Positions 1-6,961 are shown, counted from the first letter of the stretch. The stretch is DNA of 12,104 nucleotides from Bdellovibrionales bacterium (GCA_005791855.1 SXUH01000386.1:1-12104), one strand, 5' to 3'. Notes: a model not told the origin generated them from the letters alone. Translations and numbers: made by a program.

Positions 1-729
1 CGAGAGGTGGAGGCCCGTGAACGCGTACCCGGAGCCCCAGTTACCTTCGTTGGTGATCGTGGTTTCTGTCCGCTGGATGCGTTCGACCTCCGGGTTCGCC
101 CGCGACTTCTGCGTCACCGCGGTCAGCTGGTCCCGGCGGGCCCCGTCCTTGTCGTAGAAGACCGCGGAGTAGGTGAAGCCACTGACGTAGACGTTCTTAT
201 CGCTCTTGATGCCCTGGAAGAATTCCGTGGGGTAGACGGTGAAGGTGCACTCGTTGCCTTTCTCGTCGACGCCGGTGAACTTCCTATCGGCCTCGAGGCC
301 CGGGATGCCGCCGGAACCGAGGCGGTTGGCGCGCTTCTTCTGCAAGCTCTCGCAGCTCGGGACGGTCTCCGCGAGGTCGACCTCGAGCTCCAGGCTCTCG
401 TCTCGATTCTTCGATCGCCGGGACTTGGACTTCTCGAAGTAGCTCTTCGACCCGTCGGTGATGGAGACGGTGCCCTCGATTCCGGTCATGATGCTGTAGG
501 TTCCGACCCACATGCCGCCGTCGACCCGGCCCCGGACGACCTGGGTCTTGGAGTCGTAGACCAGGTCTCCCGCTGCGCTCTGCTGGCCCACCAGCGGCCG
601 GTACCCCTTGCTCACCAGGACCTGGAGCTCTCTCTCGTTCGCTCCGTCGTCCACGATGTGGATCGGGCACTCGGGACCCGCGAGGGAAGCGGTGGAAATG
701 AACAGGGACGCGAAGAGGAGCTTCTTCAT
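1..729 (-). CDS. Exported protein of unknown function (3' end outside window)
   Basis: An open frame runs from an ATG at 729 down to base 1 with no stop (243 codons), so the C-terminus lies outside the window. The start is supported by GGAAGG about 5-9 nt upstream. Residues 1-17 form a Sec signal peptide (MKKLLFASLFISTASLA, cleavage about after Ala17). The mature part has Cys21, Cys126 and Cys161, a lysine/arginine-rich stretch around residues 100-109 and many beta-type segments, which suits a periplasmic or secreted protein. I recognise no family and no catalytic motif. It is read in the same direction as the exported protein at 867-1376, but 137 bp separate them and a 15-bp palindrome (820-834) lies in the gap, so it may have its own promoter. 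The long plus-strand frame opposite it is a codon-bias shadow. Confidence 0.85.
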   Translation of the reverse strand, partial: MKKLLFASLFISTASLAGPECPIHIVDDGANERELQVLVSKGYRPLVGQQSAAGDLVYDSKTQVVRGRVDGGMWVGTYSIMTGIEGTVSITDGSKSYFEKSKSRRSKNRDESLELEVDLAETVPSCESLQKKRANRLGSGGIPGLEADRKFTGVDEKGNECTFTVYPTEFFQGIKSDKNVYVSGFTYSAVFYDKDGARRDQLTAVTQKSRANPEVERIQRTETTITNEGNWGSGYAFTGLHLS

Positions 730-819
730 GCTGGCCTTCCGGTAAGAGGTTTCGGGCGACCTGGATGATCTCAGACTCGGGGATCCTCCGCAGGCCAAAA
801 GAAGGGATTACAAAGGAGT

Positions 820-834
820 GTCTAAGAGTTAGAC
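820..834. promoter_or_regulatory. 15-bp perfect palindrome, candidate operator
   Basis: GTCTAA-GAG-TTAGAC has 6-bp arms around a 3-bp centre. It lies between the end of the gene at 867-1376 and the start of the gene at 729, both on the minus strand. It is not followed by a T-run on the minus strand, so a rho-independent terminator is unlikely. An operator for the downstream exported-protein gene is possible. This is a guess from symmetry alone. Confidence 0.3.
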
Positions 835-866
835 GGTCGCGGGCGCGGGCGAACTGGATAGGCAAG

Positions 867-1376
867 CTAGTTATTACCATCCTTTGAAGGCTTAGTTCCA
901 ATGATCTTTTCCACCTCAGCGGGAAGGATGACGGAGAAGCCAACGGGTCCGGTCGGGCCCGGGAAGGAGAGCTCGACGCCTCTGTCTGCGCAGTAGAGGA
1001 GCTTGCCGCCGGACCCTTGCACCACGGGCTCACAGGTTTTGAAGAACTCGGCGAAGGCCTTCGGCTCCGTTGCCTTCGGGAGGCTCTTGCCTTCGTACCG
1101 GAGGGTGCTCAGGTCCTTCCCCACAAACCAGATTTGCACCACCCGATCGTCTTCCAGTCGAACGAGGAGCTGATCTTTCGTCAGGTAGGAGAGGGAGCCG
1201 GGGATTTCGATCCGCACCTTGTCCGCCACGAATCCAGCTTTCAGGAGGCTACTGGACGTCTGGCCCACGCTAACTTCTCCGAGGCTCTTTCCGGGATCGA
1301 TCTGGATCGGTTTCATGAGTTTTGCCTCGAGGTGGAAGCTGAGGAGCAGCAGGAAGGTTGGAAGAAACTTGTCCAT
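867..1376 (-). CDS. Small exported protein of unknown function
   Basis: 169 aa. The N-terminus (residues 1-18, MDKFLPTFLLLLSFHLEA) reads as a Sec signal peptide, giving a mature protein of about 150 aa. That supports the ATG at 1376 over the internal Met21, which would lose the signal. No strong Shine-Dalgarno precedes the start. Cys115 and Cys129 could form one disulfide. Residues 33-48 (around LGEVSVGQTSSSLLKAGF) resemble the short 'LG-x-S-x-x-x-L-x-x-x-GF' helix-turn found in several small periplasmic repeat proteins, but I cannot assign a family. It ends 137 bp before the next minus-strand gene. No catalytic residues are visible; it is probably a soluble periplasmic protein. Confidence 0.8.
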   Translation of the reverse strand: MDKFLPTFLLLLSFHLEAKLMKPIQIDPGKSLGEVSVGQTSSSLLKAGFVADKVRIEIPGSLSYLTKDQLLVRLEDDRVVQIWFVGKDLSTLRYEGKSLPKATEPKAFAEFFKTCEPVVQGSGGKLLYCADRGVELSFPGPTGPVGFSVILPAEVEKIIGTKPSKDGNN

Positions 1377-1434
1377 GGTCAGAGTATCACAGGAGAAACC
1401 TCCGGGGTCAAGACGAGCTCCTGCGCTCCATCCG

Positions 1435-1477
1435 GATGAAGTAAAAATCCGAAGCCGCAGGATGGTTACGGACCCGG
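1435..1477 (-). terminator. Weak candidate terminator of the lipoprotein gene
   Basis: Downstream of the stop at 1487 the minus strand shows ATCCG (about 1473-1477) pairing with CGGAT followed by TTTTTAC. The 5-bp stem has a long loop, so it is marginal. The T-run position directly after the right arm is the only real support. Confidence 0.2.
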
Positions 1478-1486
1478 ATCTTAAAC

Positions 1487-2191
1487 CTACTCAAGCACCT
1501 TCTGTGCTTCTTCGACCTGCCTGACTTCCTCCGCCTGCATACCCGGGCCGACCACGTCAGGATCGGAGGTGTTGCCTCCCATGCTGAAGTTTAGGGTCGT
1601 CGTGTACACATTAGTGGTTCCGGTCTCGGCCAGGGCCGCCGAACTGTTGAACTCTCTTCGGGCTTCCTGGATGGACATGTCTCCGCGGGAGATCTTGTCC
1701 GCGAGGTTCAGCGCGAGGACGTTCATCTCTTCCTTGCTACAGCGGGAGGAGATCTCGCCCTTGGTGCGGTCGATGCGGACCGACCCGTTGAACCGGTAGA
1801 GGTCGTCGACCTTCCCGGCGGGGACGCGGTAGTTGATCACCTGCTCGAGCACGTCCGAGTGCTTCTGCGGGAAGAGGTGCGTGACCTCCTCGCGGTAGAC
1901 CACCGAACGCTTGAAGGGAGCGGTGTTGTACCAAACCAAAGAACTCTTGTTCATCTCGGCCGGGGGTCCGTACTTCGTGAGAAGGGTGTTCGCCACGGAC
2001 CGTGGAGCCTCGGGCCATGACTGGATGTGGTCCGTCACCTTGGTCGGCGTGATCACGTCGTTCTCCTCCATGGATACCGGAGCGGGGACCCGCCGCACTT
2101 TCTCGTCCTGGTCCCGCGAGCGATGCGCGCTACACGCGGTCAGGACCAGCAGTCCCACCGTGAGCACGGGAGCTAAGGATTTCTTTTTCAT
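1487..2191 (-). CDS. Lipoprotein of unknown function, sigma-54-type promoter
   Basis: 234 aa from the ATG at 2191. The frame is open further upstream, but this start has a perfect AGGAGG Shine-Dalgarno 4 nt away and immediately gives a lipoprotein signal: MKKK, a hydrophobic core, then lipobox LTAC with acylated Cys20. Ser21 at position +2 would favour outer-membrane sorting under the E. coli rule. The middle region (residues 66-150: LLTKYGPPAEM, WYNTAPFKRSVVYREE, EQVINYRVP, DRTKGEISSRC) looks like a conserved domain I have a sense of from other environmental proteobacterial hypotheticals, but I know no function for it. Cys151 is the only other cysteine. The C-terminus (residues 218-234) is charged and probably helical. 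The gene is divergent from selO and is preceded by a -24/-12 element at 2231-2245. Confidence 0.88.
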   Translation of the reverse strand: MKKKSLAPVLTVGLLVLTACSAHRSRDQDEKVRRVPAPVSMEENDVITPTKVTDHIQSWPEAPRSVANTLLTKYGPPAEMNKSSLVWYNTAPFKRSVVYREEVTHLFPQKHSDVLEQVINYRVPAGKVDDLYRFNGSVRIDRTKGEISSRCSKEEMNVLALNLADKISRGDMSIQEARREFNSSAALAETGTTNVYTTTLNFSMGGNTSDPDVVGPGMQAEEVRQVEEAQKVLE

Positions 2192-2230
2192 CAAGCCTCC
2201 TGGTTTAAATTTAACGATGAGAAGTTCCAA

Positions 2231-2245
2231 GCAAGCCCAGGGCCA
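2231..2245 (-). promoter_or_regulatory. Sigma-54 (RpoN) -24/-12 promoter of the lipoprotein gene
   Basis: On the minus strand the sequence is TGGCCCTGGGCTTGC followed by T. The sigma-54 consensus is TGGCAC-N5-TTGC; here there is one mismatch (A to C) and GG-N10-GC spacing is exact. The predicted transcription start is near 2219, which gives a 28-nt leader that contains the AGGAGG site. The fit of element, spacing and distance to the gene is good. The activator is not in this window. Confidence 0.6.
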
Positions 2246-2288
2246 TATTCTTAAGCGATTAAACGACGGCACGGAACCGGGAGGGAAA

Positions 2289-2313
2289 ATTGTCTTGTTC
2301 CCCGTGGGACAAT
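2289..2313. promoter_or_regulatory. Inverted repeat in the lipoprotein/selO divergent region
   Basis: ATTGTC (2289-2294) and GACAAT (2308-2313) are perfect inverted arms, with an inner near-match TTGTTCCC/GGGACAA. The repeat is centred about 82 bp upstream of the predicted sigma-54 start at 2219, a usual distance for an enhancer-binding protein site, and about 87 bp upstream of selO. The role is inferred from position only. Confidence 0.3.
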
Positions 2314-2351
2314 CTGGCTCATAGGAAACAAAAGAGCTAGGGTATCGCCGA

Positions 2352-2378
2352 TTGTAAGACGGTGACAGAGGTTGTAAG
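2352..2378 (+). repeat. TTGTAAG direct repeat before selO
   Basis: TTGTAAG occurs at 2352-2358 and 2372-2378, exactly 20 bp apart (about two helical turns) and just upstream of the selO ATG at 2388. This could be a pair of regulator half-sites or part of the selO promoter. It is short enough to be chance. Confidence 0.25.
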
Positions 2379-2387
2379 CTGGGGGCT

Positions 2388-3815
2388 ATGATCGAGTTCG
2401 AAAACACCTTCAAGACATTGCCGAAGTTCCTGTACGAAGAAGTGACGCCGACGCCGATCAAGAACGCCAGGCTCGTTCACACGACCTCCCTGGTCCAGCA
2501 TCTTGGCCTCCGCGAGCTGGGGCCAGAGAAACTCAAACTCTGGCTCAACGGCGAACTGACCCTCCCGGGAGAGGAGCGGATCTCCTCCCACTACGCCGGA
2601 CACCAGTTCGGAGTGTGGGCGGGGCAGCTGGGGGACGGTAGAGCGATCTCCCTCGGAGAGCTCAAGACGCCGGCCGGGGGCCGCCTGGTAGTGCAGACCA
2701 AGGGCTCGGGCCTCACCCCGTTCTCCCGGATGGGCGACGGGAAGGCCGTGATCCGCTCGTCGGTGCGGGAGTACCTCTGCTCCGAAGCCATGGTGGGCCT
2801 TGGCATCCCCACGACCAGGGTCCTCGCGATCCTCACCGGCGACGACCGCGTCCGCCGGGAGACCATCGAGCGCTCCGGCCTCGTGGCCCGGGTCTTCCCG
2901 ACCAACCTCCGCTTCGGCCACTTCGAGCTGTGCTTCCACCTGGAGATGGAAGAGGAACTGGACGCGCTCATCGCCTACACTCGAACCACGTTCTTCGGCG
3001 GAGTGACCACCGAGGAGATGCTCACGGAGATCGTGGCCCGGACCGCGCGGCTCATGGCCCAGTGGCAGGACGTGGGCTTCTGCCACGGGGTGATGAACAC
3101 GGATAACATGTCCGTCCTCGGGCTCACCATCGACTGCGGGCCCTTCGGGTTCCTGGAGGACACGGAGCTCGGGTACGTCTGCAACCACTCCGACCACCAG
3201 GGGCGCTACGCCTACAACCAGCAGCCCTCCGTCGGCATGTGGAACCTCGAGCGGCTCCTCGTGTGCTTCGTGAACAAGGTCCCGCGGGAGAAGCTCCAGG
3301 AGATCCTGAACACCTACCCGGACATCTTCGAGAAAGAATACCTGCGCCTGTGCCGGCGGAAGCTGGGCCTCCTAGGCCAGGACGCCGCCGACTACAAGCT
3401 CTTCGTCGACCTGCTCCAGACCATGTCCAAGCTCTCCTTCGACTACACCTTCACCTTCCGGCAACTCGCGGGCTACCGGAGAGGGAATCCCCGGAGCCTG
3501 AGGGAGGTCTTCGATTACTACGGGAACCGGGAAGAGTTCCTCGACTGGCTCAGGAAGTACGACCTCCGGCTCGCCGGGGAAACCGGAAGCGACGAGGAGC
3601 GCGGCCTCCGGATGAAGGAGACCAATCCGAAGTATGTGCTGAAGAACTACATCGCCCAGGAAGTGATCGCGGAGGTGGAGCGGGACCGGGCCGACCGGCT
3701 CGCGGCGTGGCTCGAGGTCCTATACCGCCCCTACGACGAGCACCCCGGGTTCGAGGCGTACGCCGGGCCCACGCCCCCGGAGCACAAGCACTACGAAGTA
3801 TCATGTTCTTCTTAA
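2388..3815 (+). CDS. selO: Protein adenylyltransferase SelO (YdiU/UPF0061 pseudokinase)
   Basis: 475 aa, full length for the family (E. coli YdiU 478). SelO has a kinase-like fold that binds ATP in a flipped orientation and transfers AMP to Ser/Thr/Tyr of target proteins; in bacteria it acts in the cytosol and is tied to oxidative stress. Visible family motifs are SSHYAGHQFG (66-75), LGDGRA (81-86), TKGSGLTPFSR (104-114, Lys105), HGVMNTDNMS (233-242), GPFGF (251-255), NHSDHQGRY (266-274), NPKYVLKNY (413-421) and the C-terminal CSS (473-475), where eukaryotes have selenocysteine. Asp239, Asn240 and Asp249 match the catalytic base and metal ligands of Pseudomonas SelO. Cys265 and Cys473 match the reported redox disulfide of the E. 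coli enzyme. The residue after Asp249 is Cys250 rather than the usual Tyr/Phe. The start is preceded by a G-rich, modest Shine-Dalgarno. It lies divergent from the lipoprotein gene and upstream of the HD-GYP gene. Confidence 0.98.
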   Translation: MIEFENTFKTLPKFLYEEVTPTPIKNARLVHTTSLVQHLGLRELGPEKLKLWLNGELTLPGEERISSHYAGHQFGVWAGQLGDGRAISLGELKTPAGGRLVVQTKGSGLTPFSRMGDGKAVIRSSVREYLCSEAMVGLGIPTTRVLAILTGDDRVRRETIERSGLVARVFPTNLRFGHFELCFHLEMEEELDALIAYTRTTFFGGVTTEEMLTEIVARTARLMAQWQDVGFCHGVMNTDNMSVLGLTIDCGPFGFLEDTELGYVCNHSDHQGRYAYNQQPSVGMWNLERLLVCFVNKVPREKLQEILNTYPDIFEKEYLRLCRRKLGLLGQDAADYKLFVDLLQTMSKLSFDYTFTFRQLAGYRRGNPRSLREVFDYYGNREEFLDWLRKYDLRLAGETGSDEERGLRMKETNPKYVLKNYIAQEVIAEVERDRADRLAAWLEVLYRPYDEHPGFEAYAGPTPPEHKHYEVSCSS

Positions 3816-3850
3816 TCCCAGCGCCTGGAATGGTCGGGATAAAGATTTTT
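3815..3850 (+). terminator. Weak candidate rho-independent terminator after selO
   Basis: ATCCC (3815-3819) can pair with GGGAT (3836-3840), followed shortly by a run of six T at 3845-3850. The stem is only 5 bp with a 16-nt loop, so read-through into the next gene is likely. The next ORF starts 33 bp further on. Confidence 0.3.
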
Positions 3851-3883
3851 TAATCCGCGGAGTTGTTACGTCGATAAGGAAGT

Positions 3884-4843
3884 ATGGAAGTAGAAAATAA
3901 AGATCTCCTGGTCAAGATGGCCATCTCAAAGCTCATCGTCTTCGCGGAGAAGTTCAAGGGGATCGAGGTCCACCTCCCGGTGAGCGGCCGCTACGTGAAG
4001 CTGAACTACTCCGAGGACCAGTTCATCGAGATCCTCCGGAAGCTCCAGCAGAAAGAGGTGGAGGACGTCTACATCCACTACGACGACAGCGAGAAGATCA
4101 TCGCCCACGCCCACGAGCAACTCGGGGCCAAGGCCTTCTACGACCCGAAGACCGTGGACGAGCAGCGGGTCGAGACCGTGAACGCCGCCATGGAAGTGGT
4201 GAAGTCCGTGATCAACCAGCTGGGGGTGAACGCCGAGACGGTGAAGCTCCTGAAGACCATCAACACCCGCGCGATGGCGCTCCTGAGCGAGTCGCCGTCG
4301 ATCTTCGCCTTCGTCAAGCGCTTCAAGAAGAACTGCTCGGAGGAGTTCCTCCTCTCGATCCTCACCAACTACATCATGTCCCTCGTCATCGACCAGTTCC
4401 CGTGGAAGTCGGACCAGGTGAAGGAGAAGGGGTCCCTCGCGTCCCTCCTCTGCGACGTCTCGCTGACGAAGGAAGACTTCGCCGTCATCCGCGAGTGGCG
4501 CCTGGGGAAGGCGGTGCTCCCGGACCACATCAAGAAGCACCCGAGCAAGATCGCCGAGGGCCTCAAGCGCAAGCGGAACCTCGTTCCCCTGGAGACCATC
4601 ACCATCATCGAACAGCACCACGAGCTCCCCGACGGCCGGGGCTTCCCCTACGGGATCCAGGGCCACCGGTTCAACCAGCTCGCGTCGATCTTCATCATCA
4701 GCCAGCAGTTCGCCGAGCTCCTCCACGAGTCCACGTACGACTACGAGAAGCGCTTCGAGCTCATCGAGGTCCTGAAGCTCAAGTACGGGAGCAGCAAGAC
4801 CTTCGAGAAGGCCATCGAGGCCCTCGTGACCGTCATCACCTGA
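3884..4843 (+). CDS. Degenerate HD-GYP domain protein, probably catalytically inactive
   Basis: 319 aa; start supported by AAGGA 5 nt upstream. HD-GYP proteins normally hydrolyse cyclic di-GMP. The C-terminal part (about 155-285) keeps the family layout: HP at 219-220, HHE at 245-247 and GRGFPYG (251-257) in place of the GYP loop. The signature His-Asp is Cys190-Asp191, the Lys of the usual DIGK motif is absent (DVSL, 191-194), and the late metal-ligand Asp is Gln (ISQQFAEL, 272-279). Metal binding and phosphodiesterase activity are therefore unlikely, and a c-di-GMP sensing or protein-interaction role is more plausible. The N-terminal part (about 15-85: VHLPVSGRYVKL, VEDVYIHYDD) resembles the small domain that precedes HD domains in Bdellovibrio and myxobacterial proteins. 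There is no signal peptide or membrane segment. Its 3' end overlaps the convergent ppk2 by 8 bp. Confidence 0.9.
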   Translation: MEVENKDLLVKMAISKLIVFAEKFKGIEVHLPVSGRYVKLNYSEDQFIEILRKLQQKEVEDVYIHYDDSEKIIAHAHEQLGAKAFYDPKTVDEQRVETVNAAMEVVKSVINQLGVNAETVKLLKTINTRAMALLSESPSIFAFVKRFKKNCSEEFLLSILTNYIMSLVIDQFPWKSDQVKEKGSLASLLCDVSLTKEDFAVIREWRLGKAVLPDHIKKHPSKIAEGLKRKRNLVPLETITIIEQHHELPDGRGFPYGIQGHRFNQLASIFIISQQFAELLHESTYDYEKRFELIEVLKLKYGSSKTFEKAIEALVTVIT

Positions 4844-5561
4844 GCTCGGCCAGGGCCTTCTTGAGGCTCTTCTTCAGGTAGGCCGACGCCTTGTCTTCCA
4901 TCCACTTCTCCGCGAACTTCAGCTCCTGGGTCACGATCCGCAGGACCTCCTCCCGCGCCTTTTCCTTGTCGTCGGTTTCGATCACGTGCCAGGGCGCGGT
5001 GCGGGTGTTCGTCTTCTCGAGGAGGTCGCGGATCGCGACCATGTACTCCTCCCATTTCTTCCGAGCCTCGACGTCGTCCTTGGTGATCTTCCACTGCTTG
5101 TAGGGATCGTTGAGTCGCGCCGTGAACCGGGCGAGCTGCTCCTCCTTCGAGATCAGGAGGTAGATCTTGATCAGGTAGATCCCGTCGTCGGTGAGCATCT
5201 TCTCGAAGGCGTTGATCTCCTCGAAGCCCCGGGTCCAGGCTTCCTTCGGGATGAGCTTCTCGACCCGTTCGACGAGGACCCGCCCGTACCAGGTCCGGTC
5301 GAAGATGGCGATCATCCCCGGGGCCGGGAGCTTCTTCCAGAAGCGGTAGAGCCAGTGCTTGCCTTTTTCGAGGGAAGACGGCGGGCCGATGGGGTGGACC
5401 TTCACGCCGCGGGGGTCGATGTCTTCTGTGATCTTCTTGATCGCGCCGCCCTTCCCCGCGGCGTCCATGCCTTCAAAGGCGATGATGACTCTTTCTTTTT
5501 TATGGAAGAGACCCTGCTGGATGCGGATGAACTTGTGCTGGAGCCGTTTCAACTTACTCAT
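4836..5561 (-). CDS. ppk2: Polyphosphate kinase 2 family protein (PPK2)
   Basis: 241 aa from the ATG at 5561, which has an AGGA site 6 nt upstream; an upstream GTG at 5612 would add 17 residues without a good site and is not preferred. PPK2 enzymes transfer phosphate between inorganic polyphosphate and nucleoside mono- or diphosphates in the cytosol. Visible motifs are Walker A GMDAAGKGG (31-39), DPRG (49-52), Walker B FDRTWYGR (87-94) followed by VLVERVE, and the lid segment NDPYKQWKI (151-159). It is a single-domain protein with almost no N-terminal extension. Whether AMP, ADP or GDP is preferred cannot be read from the sequence. The C-terminus is a lysine-rich helix (about 220-241). It is divergent from the papain-like gene and convergent with the HD-GYP gene. 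Confidence 0.96.
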   Translation of the reverse strand: MSKLKRLQHKFIRIQQGLFHKKERVIIAFEGMDAAGKGGAIKKITEDIDPRGVKVHPIGPPSSLEKGKHWLYRFWKKLPAPGMIAIFDRTWYGRVLVERVEKLIPKEAWTRGFEEINAFEKMLTDDGIYLIKIYLLISKEEQLARFTARLNDPYKQWKITKDDVEARKKWEEYMVAIRDLLEKTNTRTAPWHVIETDDKEKAREEVLRIVTQELKFAEKWMEDKASAYLKKSLKKALAELR

Positions 5562-5579
5562 AAGATTTCCTGCGGTAGT

Positions 5580-5627
5580 AAGATTCTTAAAGTTTTCTTT
5601 GGTTGTAGGCACCGACTAAAGAATCTT
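5580..5627. promoter_or_regulatory. Inverted repeat between ppk2 and the papain-like gene
   Basis: AAGATTCTT (5580-5588) and its exact reverse complement AAGAATCTT (5619-5627) lie 39 bp apart in the 76-bp divergent intergenic region. Each arm is itself almost self-complementary, so two operator copies for one regulator are as likely as a single inverted site. The spacing is close to four helical turns. Both promoters must lie here, so a shared regulator is possible. Confidence 0.35.
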
Positions 5628-5637
5628 TAATAGATGT

Positions 5638-6396
5638 ATGAAGATTATAATAACTTTTCTTATCGCTTGTATCCCTTTTATCGACGCTCGCTCACAAGCC
5701 ATCCCCGCGAAGTACACGGAGCTTCTGAAGTTCGTGCAGATGGGTCCGGATCAAGGCGATACCGCGTCGTGCCTCTTCGTCGGATCAACGGGGGCCATGG
5801 AGCTCATCGCAAACAAGCGCCACAACATCGTGAACCCGAAGCCCTACGGGCCTTATGATCTCGCGGAATCCTACCTCATGCACGCTCCGGATTACACCAC
5901 TGCAGGAAAGACGTTCTGGGAGCAGGCGGTCCTCAAGTTCAACCGCGGCTTCGGCATCCACATCGACGACTGGTCCTTCGAAGCGTGGAACGACACCTAC
6001 GAGAACCGCGGCGTGTGGAACTACCGCAGCTGGAACGGCATGCGGAAGGTTCCGCTGCCGAAGCTCGAGACCATCCGGCTCTTCGCCAAGGGAAACCGCT
6101 GGTCCACCTCCGTCCTCACGGACGCGGACGTGCAGAAGGTGAAGGAAGCTCTCTGGCGGTACAAGTCTCCCGTCCTCATCAACTACAACGACAACCACTT
6201 CTGGCACGTGGTGACCATCGTCGGCTACGACGATAACCTTCCGGGGATCTGCTACGACTCACCGGCCCGGGCCTGCCCGAGGGAAACCGGGGCCTTCTAC
6301 GTGCGAGACTCCTTCGGCATGAAGGTCGAGGTGCGGAACTACGGCTGGTTCAAGGCCAAGGGGAACGCGGCCTTCGTGGTGAAGGAAGCGCAATGA
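5638..6396 (+). CDS. Exported papain-like (C1-type) cysteine peptidase homologue
   Basis: 252 aa. Residues 1 to about 19 form a signal peptide (MKIIITFLIACIPFIDARS), so the protein acts in the periplasm or outside. Papain landmarks are in order: DQGDTASCLF (38-47), with Gln39 for the oxyanion hole and Cys45 as nucleophile; FWHVVTIVGYDD (188-199), with His190; and VRDSFG (222-227), which aligns to the papain NSWG motif. Asp224 thus replaces the usual Asn and Phe226 the Trp. The spacing matches a compact C1 peptidase with no propeptide longer than about 15 residues. Cys205 and Cys213 may form a disulfide. The substrate is unknown. The start lacks a clear Shine-Dalgarno, and a near-start ATG at 5634 is in another frame. 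The stop overlaps the next gene in an ATGA, so the two are probably translationally coupled. Confidence 0.85.
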   Translation: MKIIITFLIACIPFIDARSQAIPAKYTELLKFVQMGPDQGDTASCLFVGSTGAMELIANKRHNIVNPKPYGPYDLAESYLMHAPDYTTAGKTFWEQAVLKFNRGFGIHIDDWSFEAWNDTYENRGVWNYRSWNGMRKVPLPKLETIRLFAKGNRWSTSVLTDADVQKVKEALWRYKSPVLINYNDNHFWHVVTIVGYDDNLPGICYDSPARACPRETGAFYVRDSFGMKVEVRNYGWFKAKGNAAFVVKEAQ

Positions 6397-6911
6397 AGTC
6401 CCTCATCGCCGTTTCCTTCGCACTGGCCTTGACTCCGGCCCTCGGGCATACGTTGAAGCTCGAGCAGTTCGACCAGTTCAAGCTCGGCGAACTCGTCGGG
6501 AACCTCCCGACGACCGTGCGGGAGAAGACCGTGTCCTCCCTGGGAGGGCCAGGGAACGGCTTCGTGATCCGCTCGGTGTTCCCGAAGCACAAGGCCCCGT
6601 TCGAGATGGCCTGCAAGAGTTCCTACTACAACGGCTCTCCGTATCCCTCCTATACCAGCTGCGACGTGACCGTCGACCTCAATGACCCGGCCCTGGACTC
6701 GAAGTACGACCAGCACCGGTTCGTCTTCACGGATCCGACGGTGGTGACCGCCCTCCGGGAGGCGATCCCCTATGGTCGGGTGAAGAAGCAGTTCAATTCC
6801 TTCGAGAGAAACCGAGGCACGACCTACGAGGGCCGGTACACCAACATCTTCCACTACATCTTCACCTGCCAGCGGACCGCCTGCGTGCTCAAGCTCTCGA
6901 GTAAGATCTAG
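6393..6911 (+). CDS. Small exported four-cysteine protein coupled to the papain-like gene
   Basis: 172 aa. It starts inside the stop of the papain-like gene (ATGA at 6393-6396), with AAGGAAG just upstream, so co-translation is expected. Residues 1-18 are a signal peptide (MKSLIAVSFALALTPALG). The mature protein of about 154 aa has four cysteines (74, 90, 159, 164), suggesting two disulfides, and a Tyr/Ser-rich segment (77-89, YYNGSPYPSYTS). I recognise no family. Tight coupling to a predicted exported peptidase makes an inhibitor, chaperone or substrate role possible, but this is inferred from arrangement only. Confidence 0.85.
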   Translation: MKSLIAVSFALALTPALGHTLKLEQFDQFKLGELVGNLPTTVREKTVSSLGGPGNGFVIRSVFPKHKAPFEMACKSSYYNGSPYPSYTSCDVTVDLNDPALDSKYDQHRFVFTDPTVVTALREAIPYGRVKKQFNSFERNRGTTYEGRYTNIFHYIFTCQRTACVLKLSSKI

Positions 6912-6961
6912 GGAATGATAAAGGCACGGCGTTCCAGGGAAGGGATTCCACACCTGTGCAG

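Noticed and set aside
7..768. Long plus-strand frame opposite the first exported protein
   Set aside because: The minus strand has a start with Shine-Dalgarno, a signal peptide and sensible composition; this frame is its codon-bias shadow.
2192..2461. 90-residue N-terminal extension of the lipoprotein
   Set aside because: It would bury the lipobox signal in mid-protein, run through the sigma-54 element and overlap the selO start; the ATG at 2191 has AGGAGG.
2337..3197. 286-codon minus-strand frame across selO, and similar ones at 3926-4726 and 10821-11582
   Set aside because: All lie antisense to clearly real genes and have biased, motif-free translations.
3851..3877. FliA (sigma-28)-like TAAT-N15-GTCGATAA before the HD-GYP gene
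   Set aside because: The match is good, but the implied start falls on or after the ATG at 3884, leaving the Shine-Dalgarno untranscribed, so it is probably coincidence.
5562..5612. GTG start of ppk2 at 5612
   Set aside because: No good ribosome site, whereas the ATG at 5561 has AGGA at proper spacing and gives a complete PPK2 domain.
6922..6940. GGCACG in the leader of the gene at 7009 as a sigma-54 promoter
   Set aside because: No GC at the -12 position with N10 spacing; only the -24 half fits.
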